Made by a program: the position numbers and the translations under genes. This document shows positions 26,170 to 37,238 of a stretch of DNA of 64,000 nt, one piece after another (within the stretch, counting starts at the first letter, position 1; each line of letters opens with the position of its first letter). The notes under the pieces are model-generated. The model ran no database searches. It saw only the letters and a list, made by a program, of their open reading frames with translations, and was not told where the DNA came from. The DNA lies in assembly GCA_030549775.1 (NCBI GenBank), contig CM060176.1, positions 97,951,815 to 98,015,814 on the forward strand, in the 5' to 3' direction. Origin of the DNA: Tamarix chinensis (taxonomy: Eukaryota > Streptophyta > Magnoliopsida > Caryophyllales > Tamaricaceae).

Positions 26170-26591
26170 GATAGGCACGAGGAATGATGATGATGGTCAG
26201 TGAGGACGGTAGGTTGATAGTGAGAGGATGCATGTGGGAGGCAAGGTGATGGTGTCATAGTGCAGAGGAAGAGAACTCCTTCACGCCACAAGGAAAAAAC
26301 GACGCAAGAGAAGAAGGAAAAGAAAAGAAAAGAAAAAGGAAGAAGAGGTTATGGGTTAGAATTAGATTAGGTGATTTTATATTAGCCATAAGTAATTAGG
26401 ATTAGTGAAAATTTTCACGGATTTTGATTTTAGTTTATGAATTATGGTTTATCCAAGTCAAGGTTTCATTTTCGGTTAAAGTTTCGGGATTAAGAAATTA
26501 GGTTAAGGCTAAAAATGAGATTTCTTAAGATTAGAATCATATTAGGGTGTTAATGATGTGGGATTAGGCTAAGAAAATTTTTGGTATTACA

Positions 26592-27396
26592 ATATTTGTC
26601 TTCAAATACCACATCAGAGGTCAAGAATCAAAATAAGTCAAATTAGAAATTCGAGTTTGATGAAGCAAATCCCCAAATCTTCAAATTAAGTTTAAATTTT
26701 TCCCATTTGGCCTCTCACATCTATTATGATAGTTATAGAACTTATTTCCAATATTTTATTTGTATTTGGTTATTTTTTTATGTTTTAAACTTCCTTATAT
26801 GTCAAGGAAGGTTATGGAGTTATAAAAAAAGTTATACTTTTGATTTCTATCACTAGTTTGGGGGTGTTTAGGGTTTTAGTATCGATTCTTTGTGTTTTGG
26901 TTGATCAAGTGTCATTTAAGTGTTCTAAAATATAATTGGATCTAATAGTATGGATTTTAGGTTTTTTACAGTGCTTTGTAATTTGTTCTAGATTTTATCC
27001 TTCAATTTTTTACTTCAAATTTGAAGGCATAAATGGTTATAGAGGATTATTTGTTTATATTTTACCTCGTTCAATTTTTGGGCTTTTGTACTTGGTAAGA
27101 GAAAAGAGTGCAAAGGCCTTGTGGCTTGGAATGAATCATGAGTGGGTTATATATTTAGATAAATGTCAGAAAATTTTAAGATATTTTTTTGGTTAAAAAA
27201 TATGCTAAATGCTCATAAAATTTTACGTCTGAGTGGTAAAAGACAAGGTAAATGATAGCAAAAAAAATAGTTGTCTTAATAGATTGTTATTTTTTGAGTA
27301 TTTTATTGTCAAAGATATATAAATTAGTGTGAAAATATTCTTTTAAGTGTAATATTTATTAAACAATAAATATTAAAGCAATAATAGTGAAATATA
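26592..27396. other. AT-rich spacer, no gene recognised
   Basis: This is the DNA that held the 10511-26591 element, ending at a reverse family A fragment. One 86-codon frame (26936-27196) has no domain signature. I see nothing else to support. Confidence 0.45.
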
Positions 27397-28298
27397 TTTT
27401 AATATCCCATCCCAAAATTTTATTAAATTTTAATCTTGAATAATTAATATGTTAACCTAATCTAAATTCTAAGTTTTGGGTATTTTTATATTTTTATTTT
27501 AACCATAACCCCATATGATTGATAGATAAATTTTAGATTTATCTTTTAAAAAATAAAACCTAAATGTAATCCTAATCCTAAACCCAAATAATTTCCTTTT
27601 TTATTTTTCCGTTCTCTCCTTTCTTTTCCCCTTTTTTTTCTTTTTTCTTTCTTTCTTCCCTCTCTTCCTCGATTTATTCCCTAACCCACTTCCCCTTTCT
27701 TCTTCTTCTTTTTTTCTCTCCCCGACTTGCCAATCCAACCCAACCCATCCTACTCCCTTTTCTTTTCTTTGTTTTTAATTTGTTTGTCTCTTCCTGTGTC
27801 GATCTCCTTCTTCTTCTTCCTTTCCCTTTTTCTCTTTAAACCAAACAGGGCCTTACACACACTCCTACCCATCGCCTTCCTTCCTTCCCTTCCCATCCCT
27901 ACAATGCTTACCCTTCACTATTTTCCTACCCTTACACCACCAACTCCCTACCCCAACAACCCTAAACATCTACCCTTACCCTCTACTCCCTCGCATTCCA
28001 AGATGAGCATTGTCGTTACCTTCTTCCTATTCTTCTTCCCTTCCTTTTTCCCCCATCATTTTTCATAGCTATGCACACATACATAAATATATATACACAT
28101 GCATGGATACAGACTTACCATATTTTCCCTTCTCTTCTTTTCCCATTCTCTTCCCATTAAGACACATTGAAGCCCCTGCCTTCGTCTTCATCGCTAGCAT
28201 CACCACCCCTTTGTTGTCACTCTGCCTTCCCTTCCTCTTCTCCTTTCTACCTACTCAACCCAACACCACCCTCACCACACAAAACCACCTCCCCTACC
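27397..28298 (-). mobile_element. Family A fragment, left end only
   Basis: It begins TTTAATATCCC at about 27397, a decayed family A terminus, followed by AT-rich DNA and a CT-rich block (27600-28298), as in the reverse copy at 10786. It stops abruptly at 28298 where a family X element starts. The rest of the element is not seen downstream. Frames at 27727-28303 are CT-rich artefacts. Confidence 0.6.
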
Positions 28299-30651
28299 TA
28301 TAGTACCAAATCCTAAAATCCTTCAAAATTTATTTAAATTTATGATAAAATAAATTAGTTTTGGCCTTGGAAAAGGCTTGAAATTATATTATAGATGTGA
28401 ATTTTAGGCACATTTATCGACTGATTTTCCAATCGATCAATTGATACGCTCAATAACTAACAATTTTATTTTTTTTGAAAACCATTTGAATGGTTTGCCC
28501 AAACCAATCAAGTAGTTGTTTTGCAATTTCAAATCCTTTTTAAATTTTGATTTGAATCTCTTTCCAATGTTTATAAAAACCTCTAATTAGTATCCATGTG
28601 TGCTACTAAGCAAATTTTGGTGCTTTGGGATTATTTTTACATTATTTAGATCATTCTATGGTTTTTATTTAGCTAATTTTTTTCCAAAATCACTTTTGAG
28701 GCATTTCTCACTTCTATCTTCTCCTTCACTTTTCTCTCTCTTTTGGCAACCATGGTTGCATGTTTAACTTTTTGCACCCTCTTTCCTGACTTGCCAACCC
28801 TTTTTTCATGTCCCTCTAAACTACACTATACCTCCCTCACCTCATAATACATTTATCTTACACTTGGTTGTCCACACTCAATCAAGTCAGTCTTTTCTTT
28901 CTCCTCACCTTAAGGATGTTGAACAACTCTCTTCCTTACACTCCAATACTGATTCATTTCATTCCTTACCATCTACACTTGCTCATTCACTCCATTTTCT
29001 TTGAGAAAATTCCTAAGTGTTGGACATTTATCCATTTTATCCCTTCTCTTTTTTACTAAAAAACATAGGCTTGCCTCTTATTTTATTCTTTTCTTGGTTA
29101 AATATTATCTCTCTTCTCTTCTCCCTATATTATCTTAGTTTTCCTTGTTGTCTTAAGTAAATAAGGATTAAGGTTGAAGATCTTTGTTTCTCTCTCTTTA
29201 ATTTTAGTTTTGAAATATGTTGGGCTATGCCACTCTTCTTCTTCTACTACTTCAATATTAAGTTTTGAAAAAGATATTTAATCATTTTAGTTCTTGATTC
29301 TCTTGAGAAATCTAGGTCATGATAAAATCTATCAATTTTGGAGTATTTCTATGCTAGAACATTTGCTTGGAGGTAAGGCATCTTTATCTCTAATATGAAT
29401 GAGGTCTTGTGTTTTTTGTTGAGTTTTTATGTTCTTGGTATGTTATATGATGTGTAGGCATAATGTTGAGTTATTAGATTCGAGCATGTTGCCATATTTT
29501 AATTTATGAAGTTTTTAGAGTTTTGTTTTTAGTTTTTTTTTATATTATGCATAAGTTTGGTGAAATTCAAGCATGATATTGTTGAGTAATGATTCTTACC
29601 AATGATTTATACAGAATATGTCTTGTTATATATTCTAAAACATAGAGGCATGATAGTATTGATTTGGAAAAGATTGGCAATTTTATTCATGTTTAGTTCA
29701 CACTACTAGATGATGTTTAGAGTGGACTAGTCGGCTGGTTTGCCATAACTAATTGGGTTATCAATCTTATCAACTCTTTGCCTTGTGACAATAGTGATTT
29801 GGTTTATTCTTAGACTCATCAATTGGTTTGGTTCAACCCATCGTCTGGTTTTGATGCGTATTATTTTCTCAGGTCTTGTGCAACCAAACTAGTCTACTAG
29901 TCCTAATGACTAATAGACCGGTTTATTTAATTTTTCCAGGTTTTCTTGATATTTAATGTTATTCCTTTCGAGAGTCTATGTTAATGTTTACATGTAATTA
30001 CAAAATTTTAATAATGATTTCAACCATGCTTAACCTTATTTTTATATGGATCAAGATAAGTATTTTAGGCTTTATGTGACTTAGTTTGGTTTCACCTCAA
30101 AACACCCAAATGGTGACTTATATGTCTTGTGATTTGTTTGGTATTATAAAGTGGAAACATCCAATTGGTTATTTATGAAATTTATTGTGGTTTATGATAT
30201 CACCTGGTAATTAATACTAATGGATTAAGATTTTATTCGAGCCTTTTTCTCTGACTGGTGGGATAGCTAGCCAGGATTTAGTGGGCGGGCTGCATTTTAT
30301 TTTTATCTCTTTCACTTAGTACCTAGTTTCTTCTCTACCAGAATGCATTCAAAATGGCGTATGTGCATATCTTTAAGGTATAGAATTATACTATGGCAGG
30401 CCGACATGACATTAGTGTCTAATATAGGTGGGTGAGGTATCCTGGTACCACCCTCCTAGCATATTGTATTAAACTTTTCTTATGCGGGTGTGGTATCAAA
30501 ACTTGTTTAGCCCTCATGGTAGATGCATACAAGGTGGTAGGTAAATTATCCCAATACAAGCCCCCTTGATGTACTCTAACAACATGTGCCCTCGCATTAG
30601 GTGCATTCAATATGTGGTGGGTGTGATATCTAATGCAAGAGCATCCCTAAT
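28299..30651 (+). mobile_element. Family X LTR-like element, 5' part
   Basis: It starts TATAGTACCAAATCCTAAAA at 28299. The first 400 bp and later blocks match the complete copies at 50529 and 53939: 'aatttgatttgaat', 'ttttggtgctttgggattat', a CT-rich stretch near 28700, ACTAGTCGGCTGGTTT-type repeats (29720-29930) and 'gtggtgggtgtgatatc' tandem units (30415-30640). It ends at 30651 where a Ty3/gypsy LTR begins. Its 3' end is not found beyond that insertion. The 5 bases before it are CTACC. Confidence 0.8.
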
Positions 30652-31488
30652 TGATGATCACAATGTAGACACTAAATTTTCTAATTTTGAAAACCAAAAA
30701 ACCCTCCTCACTTGGACAAATTAATTAACTATCAAAGCCTATCCATGCAAAACCCTTCTCCTTTTTGTCCAAAACTCAATCGAAACAAAGGTACCCAAAG
30801 CCATATTTTTTTAGGTTTTTCCTCCATTTTTAAGCCCTATTTCCTTTAGTATTTTAACCTTTATTAACCCCACAAAATCATCCCTATCAATCCCCCTTTT
30901 AAGCCTCACAATTCAGCTACAATTCCCTTTAATTTGGATGACAAAGTACTTTCAACACTCAGGAAGAACAAGAAGGCTAGAAGAAATTTCTTACTTCTTT
31001 TTGTTACTTACAAAGTTAAAAGGGATCTTCGTCCCTTTCATTTTGTTTAATATGGCTATTGTGAATCATAAAATATAATAGTATAGATTAGAGGATTCAA
31101 ATTCAGCATTAGGAAGTCCCTCAAAACCAAGACTCATGGGTGGGGTACTTTGTTAAGTTGTAAACATTAATCCTAGACTTCTTCTATAAGTGTTAGGATG
31201 GTTTGAAAGAAAAGAACAACTTAACTTGGCTGCACATTTTTCTCTCAAAAAAAAAGAGAGAGAGTCCCTCTTCTTTCTCTAGTGCATGAGTTTGAAGACG
31301 TTTTGAAAAATCTTACAAGATTTATCTTAATAGTTATGTACCTTCTTACAAGTATTGATTCAAGGAGTCACCAAGAATAAATATTTATCACTTCCATTCT
31401 CCCTTATTTCTTTTTCTTGAACGCGGTGTTTCTTCATTTTAGAACACCAAATCCTTAGTAAGACCCAAGTTGGATATCATATGCATCA
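30652..31488 (+). mobile_element. 5' LTR of a Ty3/gypsy retrotransposon
   Basis: The LTR starts TGATGATCAC and ends ATATGCATCA, so the ends are short inverted repeats with TG...CA. It is followed after 3 bp by a primer-binding site and then a gag region. Length is 837 bp. The preceding 5 bases are CTAAT. I do not find a matching 3' LTR in the window. Confidence 0.8.
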
Positions 31489-31491
31489 ATT

Positions 31492-31509
31492 TGGTATCAA
31501 AGCTTAGGC
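31492..31509 (+). other. Primer-binding site, initiator-Met tRNA type
   Basis: TGGTATCAAAGCTTAGGC resembles the TGGTATCAGAGC signature used by many plant LTR retrotransposons that prime from the 3' end of initiator methionine tRNA. One G-to-A change is visible in the core. Confidence 0.85.
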
Positions 31510-31663
31510 TGTATCAATTTGGGTCTTATATTTATCTTATCCTCAACCTTGTCGGAAAAAAACACACACACACAAAATTCTAGCTGACCCCCATCGAAAC
31601 GTAACATCTTTTTTCATTCCACAACCAATTCTTGTTCCTTTTGTTTTCAAACTCTTATTCTTC

Positions 31664-32766
31664 AATGGGAGATCAACCATTATCAAGAGAGTCCAACCTT
31701 GAAGAAACAACCAACGTGAGAAGAGATAGAGTTATTGAGTCTTTTCAAAATGATATGAGAAGATTACTTGATATCTTTGGAAAATTAGTTCCTAATGTGA
31801 ACAGAAATCTTCCTAGAAAACCACCCCCATTTTGAGAACCACATGAGGGCTTCGAGACTGTAGATAGTGAAGGGGGTGAAGACTCATCCTCAAGTGAATC
31901 CACTATGGAGATAAGGAGGAGGAATAATATTAATAATAATAAAAGAGCACTTTCATGATGTTAAGGCCAAGATTCCGATGTTTGAAGGCAACCACAACTC
32001 CAAAGACTTTCTATAATGGGATTTGAGGTGTAGCAGTCTGCTTGAAGCTAAAGGGAATGCTAACAACAAATACTTTAAGGTAGTAGTTGTTAAAATCAAG
32101 GGCCATGCTTCGTTATAGTGGGAAAGTGTATTTCAAAGGAGGAGAAAAAAGAAAATTTGAAGGTTAATTCTTGGATGAAAATGAAGAAGTTGATGAATGA
32201 GAGATTAATTCCTCCTTCTTTTACTCAAGACTGATACAAAAAATATCCTCTTTAAAACAAGGGTCATTGAATGTAGAATATTACATCAGGTAGTTTGAAA
32301 AACTCTCCATGAGGCTTGGTTTGGATGAAATAGAAGAGTATACTATGTCTCAATTTCTTGGAGGTCTTAGACAAGAGATAACTAGAAAAGTGGAGATGCA
32401 TAGATACTATGCCTTGGATGAGATTTTTCACCTAGCCATCAAAGTAGAAAAACACAAAATAGGGTCATGAGGTATGGAGGTCCAAAAAAAGGTACTAGCA
32501 AATTAAGGGAGGTTCCTCCACCATTCAAAGCTCCTTCCACACCTTTAACAAAAAATGTGAGGAAAAAGGGAGTGGTGGTTGAAATCAAGTCCAATAGTGT
32601 TATGTGTTTTGATTATAAAGGCTTAGGAAACTATCAAAATGAGTGCCCTAGCAAAAGAATGATTACCATGGTGGATTTTAAGGAATCCAACCAAGAGGAG
32701 AGTGAAGAAGAGAAAGAAGATATGACCATGGATGGAGAAGAAGAGTTTTCACCACCGAATGTATGA
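31664..32766 (+). pseudogene. Ty3/gypsy gag, decayed
   Basis: The region encodes a retrotransposon capsid-like polyprotein, now broken by stops and frameshifts. It opens with ATG at 31664 (MGDQPLSRESN), and the first stop (TGA at about 31832) interrupts the frame after 'RKPPPF'. Downstream in other frames are gag-core phrases such as 'LMNERFIPPSF', 'YIREFEKLSMRLGLDE' and 'GGLRQEITRKVEMH'. The zinc knuckle near 32610-32660 reads CFDYKGLGNYQNEC: in the usual C-x2-C-x4-H-x4-C pattern the second Cys and the His have both become Tyr, changes that single transitions explain. It follows the LTR and primer-binding site and precedes protease, as expected. It cannot make a functional Gag. Confidence 0.85.
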
Positions 32767-32839
32767 GAGTCCTTGATGATTAGAAGGGCATTGCATACTA
32801 GGAAGGATGAAGTGGATGACTCACAAAGAGAGAATATTT

Positions 32840-33567
32840 TTCAAAGTAAGTGCACTATACATTGAAAAATATGTTTTCTTACTATGGATGAAAGGAGTTG
32901 TGCCAATGTTTCATCTTTCACCTTAATAGAGAATCTTGGTCTTCCTACTTCAGAGCATAATAAGCCATATAAGCTAAAATGGATTAATGATGGTAATATG
33001 GTAGAGGTGACAAAGAAAGTGAAGGTGTCATTCTCCATTGGAAAGACCTGCCATGATGAGGTAGTGCGTGATCTAGTTCTAATGGATGCTTGTCATTTGC
33101 TCTTGGGATAACCGTGGCAATTTGATAGAAGAGACATGCATGATGGAAAAATGAATACCTATTGCTTGAATTTTTCCAAGAAGAATATTGCTCTTACACC
33201 TTTGACTGCTAGGCCTAGTAAAATTGATATGAGTTGTAAAAAGTCTTTAACTATAGGTGAAAATTATCTAGATAAGGCCTTAGTAAAAGGTAAAGTAATC
33301 TACTTATTATTGTTATTATAAGATAATGAGGGGAGAGTTTTTAAGGAGCCACAGGTTAGGGCAATGTTAGAAGAGTTTCATGATGCCTTTCCTAATGATA
33401 TACCCCATTACCCCCCCCCCATATAAGGCATAGAGCACCAAATAGACTTTGTACCTGGTGCTACACTCCCTAATAAGATGGTCTATAGGTGTAATGCTAA
33501 GGAAGCCTTGGAGTTGCAAAAGAAAGTGGATGAATTTCTTTACAAAGGTTTAATAAGGAAGTCTCTT
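32840..33567 (+). pseudogene. Ty3/gypsy pol, protease and start of reverse transcriptase, decayed
   Basis: The protease-like segment (about 32884-33180) reads 'LIENLGLPTSEHNKPYKLKW', then 'KVKVSFSIG', 'DEVVRDLVLMDACHLLLG', a stop, then 'PWQFDRR'. The active site that is normally D-S/T-G appears as MDERS, so it is probably inactive. From about 33441 the N-terminal reverse transcriptase segment reads 'DFVPGATLPNKMVYRCN' and 'VDEFLYKGLIRKSL'. It stops at 33567 where a family A element is inserted, and resumes at 39767 in the same protein context. A run of ten C (33411-33420) lies at a frame break. Confidence 0.87.
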
Positions 33568-34259
33568 TGTAACACCCCAAAATTCACTAATTTTCTTTTT
33601 ATGAAAGTAATTAAAATAAAATTTGTGAAATTCGGGAATGTTACCGTCGTGATCAGTACGAGCCCAACCCACGGCCATTCCTGTACTCATCACAAGGCTA
33701 AAAGAAATTTAATAATCATCATACGTCAAACTCAAGGCAAGGCTCAAATAAAACATTTATAAGATAGAAATCAGAGTGCGTGAAAAGGAGTCACAATCTA
33801 GAGTACATAGTCAAAGTTCCTTAAAAGGAATAAGGTTTAAAAAAGGTAGAAATTAAGTCTAGGAAACCCCAAAACAAAAATAGAAAGTCATAAAGGGAAA
33901 TCTGGTCACGCCACTCTCAATCTTCGTGCCAAGTTCATACTCATCACTCAGTCCCGCCTAATGCCTCGTGAACATTGAAGGCATCGAAAAAGGTATCACC
34001 AACCTCCACAAAGTCAAAGGGGCCTTATGCTCGTGGGAATGAGCAACACCCATAAAAAGAGTGGGTAGTACGCTACATACTGAGTAAGGTAACCGTACAC
34101 TAAGGCCAACACACAAAGGCACATAATCCAAACATGATAATACAACAGCATACCATCACTTCAGATAAATAAATAAAGGTCGGATTATAGTCTGGATAAA
34201 TTAATTATTTGATCTTTGATCGATACTCATTTCACACCATGCTTTTTATCAAATCCATG

Positions 34260-34625
34260 CGAGTACGGGAACCCCACTATTATAGACGGTGGATCGGTCA
34301 CTTATAGGGAAGAACGCACCTAACCACTATTATAGCCGGTGGAGTGATCACTTATAGCGAAAAATGCACCTAACCACTATTATATGCCGGTGGATCGGTC
34401 TAGCCCCGACTCTCATGGTGTTCCACTATAAGTAATTATTGTCTTTTATGTGTCTTGGAAAACTTAGGGTTTGGTTTATTGAGCTCGAGATCCCCTACTA
34501 TTATAGTCGGTGGAGCGGTCACTTATAGGGCAGAACGCACATAACCACGATTATAGCCGATGGAGCGGTCACTTATAGGAAAAAATGCTCCTAACCACTA
34601 TTATATGCATGAGGATCGGTCTAGG
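34260..34625. repeat. Tandem units with CACTATTATAGCCGGTGG core
   Basis: Six units of 'ccactattatagacggtgga' type alternate with 'gatcggtcacttatagggaa'. The set is arranged as two blocks, each closed by an 'ttacatgattaatg'-like phrase, parallel to 15925-16300. Confidence 0.85.
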
Positions 34626-35004
34626 CCCAAATCAATAATATTCCACTTTACATGATTAATGTTTTACCATGTCTTATTAAAAAGCTTCACTCTAGACATG
34701 CATGACTAACTCCATCTACGCTTATCCTCCAAGAAGGCTTGTCCCATACCTTGAGACTCCTACACCTCCTAACTTGCCCTAACATCCTTTCCTCCTTACC
34801 CTAACTCACACTAGAGCCCTGAATCCTAAGTGTATGGGTCAAGGCCCACTACCTTACACCTCCAAGTCCACTCACTACCTCACCTTAGGGTTTTCTCCAG
34901 AAACTCTAATGTGGGCCTATGTGGGCCATCCTTCTCCACCTCACACAACCCAAACTATTTTAATACTCCACACATCACAACCCTTGGATTCGACCCTCAT
35001 CATC

Positions 35005-35308
35005 TGTAATACCCCAAATTGAAGGGAGTGCTATAAGGATTGATTTGGCTACTTATATCAACATGGTATACCATCCTTTTGGTGATTCCGTCCTAAGAAC
35101 TCCACAGTTAAGCGTGCTGGCCGTGGAATAATTTTAGGATGGGTGACCTCCTGGGAAGTTTCAGAAATTTTCTGAAAATTTCTCAGGAAGTGCGTGAGTG
35201 AGGACAAAGCGTGCTAAAAGGACTCGTGTTGATCTGTGGGGCCAGCCAATCAATCCGAAAGCGCTCCAAGGTAGCCCCCGTGTGGTCGTGTCGACTCGGG
35301 GTGTTACA
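35005..35308 (+). mobile_element. Cassandra-type TRIM solo LTR
   Basis: The sequence is 304 bp, starts TGTAATACCCC, ends GGGGTGTTACA, and is flanked by a perfect 5-bp duplication TCATC (35000-35004 and 35309-35313). Inside is a 5S rRNA-like segment, the hallmark of Cassandra, a terminal-repeat retrotransposon in miniature known across land plants. Only one LTR is present, so it is a solo LTR. It lies inside the family A element at 33568-39761, which makes it one of the younger insertions here. Confidence 0.95.
35090..35162 (+). other. 5S rRNA-derived promoter segment within the Cassandra LTR
   Basis: Stretches match plant 5S rRNA: 'aagaactccacagttaagcg' (35096 on) and 'aggatgggtgacctcctggg' (35136 on), the latter with one flanking change from the rRNA 'ggaagtcc' end. 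These cover the A-box and C-box parts of the internal RNA polymerase III promoter. It is not a functional rRNA gene: the 5' third of 5S is poorly conserved. Confidence 0.9.
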
Positions 35309-36359
35309 TCATCTCACTTTACTCCCCAAGTACACGTGTGACCACGAAACCCTATATGGCCACACCAAACCCTAGCTGGTCACGCCAAACCCTAGCATCC
35401 TTATTTCCACATATCACCCCCTCCATTTCTCACCTTCCACTCTTATCTTCCCATGATGCCCATGCTCATCCCTCACATGGTAATCTTCCATCATCATCTC
35501 ATATTTCACTCACCTGCATTTATTTTTCCTTTTTACCACCTTCTCAGATTAGGATTTCCTCCCAAATCCTAGCTCGGTCTCCTATGCACCCTTATATTGT
35601 CCCACGTACTATTTTTCACCCAAATCCTCTAATCACCCAAACAACTCTTCCATTACCTTCCTGACACCCCAAATCAACATTCCATACGTAAAATTCACCC
35701 CCATGCAGACTTTATACATCCCATGCAAACCCTCAAAAATTTTCATGCAAAATCCTAAAACTCACATGCAAAACCCTAGATTCTTCCATGCAAAACCCTA
35801 GATTCTCCCATGCAAAGTTCATCCACTTTATTTTGCTTCAAGTCCCCTTTTATTCTTCCACTCATGGATCATGAAATAATTAGGTCAAACCCACATCCCT
35901 TGGTCAACTTATTTCCCTTTGGTCAACTTACTTCCCCATTTTCCTTTTTCATCCTTTCACCCTATATCATCACATTACATATCCTAGCATGCATGTCCTA
36001 AAAGGCCACAAAACATCACATCATAATCACAGCTTATACATATTATACACATGCCATAAGATAACGCATGAGCATACCTCAACTCCAAGCTATGCTACAC
36101 ATAAAACAGTTAAACTAATAGCATAAGATACACAACATATCAATAAGCATGGCATCCAAGGCATATAAAACACATAGCACACATAAGGCCTCAGTCACAC
36201 CCTTACCTAGCACGACACCGGTCTTAGAGCACGCTCCTACGCCTCATTAGGGTTTTGACTGGTTTCACCTATAAGAGGAAAAACTAAGGATTAGTTTTCC
36301 TCCTACCAAAAATACTATTATTTCCTATTTTATTCTAATATTAGGGTTGCTATTATCAA

Positions 36360-36686
36360 AGGAAACTTTCTAAGTGAAAATAGGGTTTTTAATAATATTT
36401 ATAGCCATATTTATATTATTAAATATAATAGCTTTATTTTCTCTAATAATAATAGTACTAACACTAGTTATAACAAAAATAGCAATATTAATAATAATAG
36501 TAATAATAATACTTTTAGTAATAGAAACCCTAGTATTTTTAAGGCTAAGACTAATAATAGGTTTAAAGATAAAATAATAATATGATAATAGTAACACTAA
36601 CAAAATATTAATATTGCTAAGGATAAAAGTAATAATATTTTTACCATAATAATAATAATAATAATAATAAAATAATACTAATAATA

Positions 36687-36724
<38 letters not shown>

Positions 36725-36830
36725 AATACCTAGTAATAATAATGATACTAATCGAATTAATGATAAAATAGGGTCTCAACCCTTAATAGTAATAATAATA
36801 ATAATAATAATAATACAATTAAAATGAATA
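36360..36830. repeat. ATT/ATA-rich low-complexity tract with (ATG)n
   Basis: AT-rich trinucleotide runs (aataat, taataa) surround a pure ATG/GAT run of about twelve units (36687-36725). The frames at 36370-36603 and 36374-36577 are repeat artefacts. The tract belongs to the family A element at 33568. Confidence 0.85.
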
Positions 36831-37238
36831 AGGCTTGCATAATTAGGGTTTAAGGGTTGAAAGGGTTTAGGATACCACCTAGGGTTGGTGGTGACTGGAG
36901 GCACCGACAGCGATGGTAGGAAAAAGGAGAGAAAAGAGAGATAGTTGAGTGTTGGGAATAGGATAGGGGGAATGAGGGTGGAAGTTGGGGTGGTTGAGGT
37001 TGCCCAAGTTGAGAGGGTTGGAATGAGGGTGGTGGCGCAGCCAAAGGCGACTGCACACGTCGGTGGGTGTGGTGGCCGAAAGTGGTGGAAAGGGAAAAGG
37101 AGGGTAGAGGAAGGTCTGTAGGGAATTTTGGAAGGTGTAGGAGGTGGTGGTTGCAACAAGAGTGGTGGCAAATGGAAGTGCAAAGGGTAGAGGGGGTGGA
37201 AGTGTGGTTGCTTGGGAAGGAAACTTTGCACGGCCAGG

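Larger units (their letters stand above)
10511..26591 (+). mobile_element. Family A element opened by three nested family A insertions
   Basis: The left end TGTAACACCCG at 10511 is preceded by ATATT. The right end TTGGTATTACA at 26591 is followed by ATATT, a perfect 5-bp target duplication across 16 kb. Removing three nested elements, each with its own duplication, leaves four segments: 10511-10785, 15048-15190, 20310-22623 and 26175-26591, 3149 bp in total. The segments join in family order: left-end block, 'gagcagcacccgtgaaacg' block (20324), TGGTGGAACGG repeats (20530-20810), GA-rich block (21340-22620, 26175-26340), right end. No coding capacity is present. It is the oldest element in this nest. 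Confidence 0.88.

Noticed and set aside
35065..35162. Functional 5S rRNA gene
   Set aside because: Only the internal promoter and 3' part match, and it is embedded in an LTR with a target duplication. This is Cassandra.
36370..36603. Hydrophobic 77-codon frame that could suggest a membrane protein
   Set aside because: It is an AT-rich trinucleotide tract that gives Ile/Leu-rich frames on both strands.
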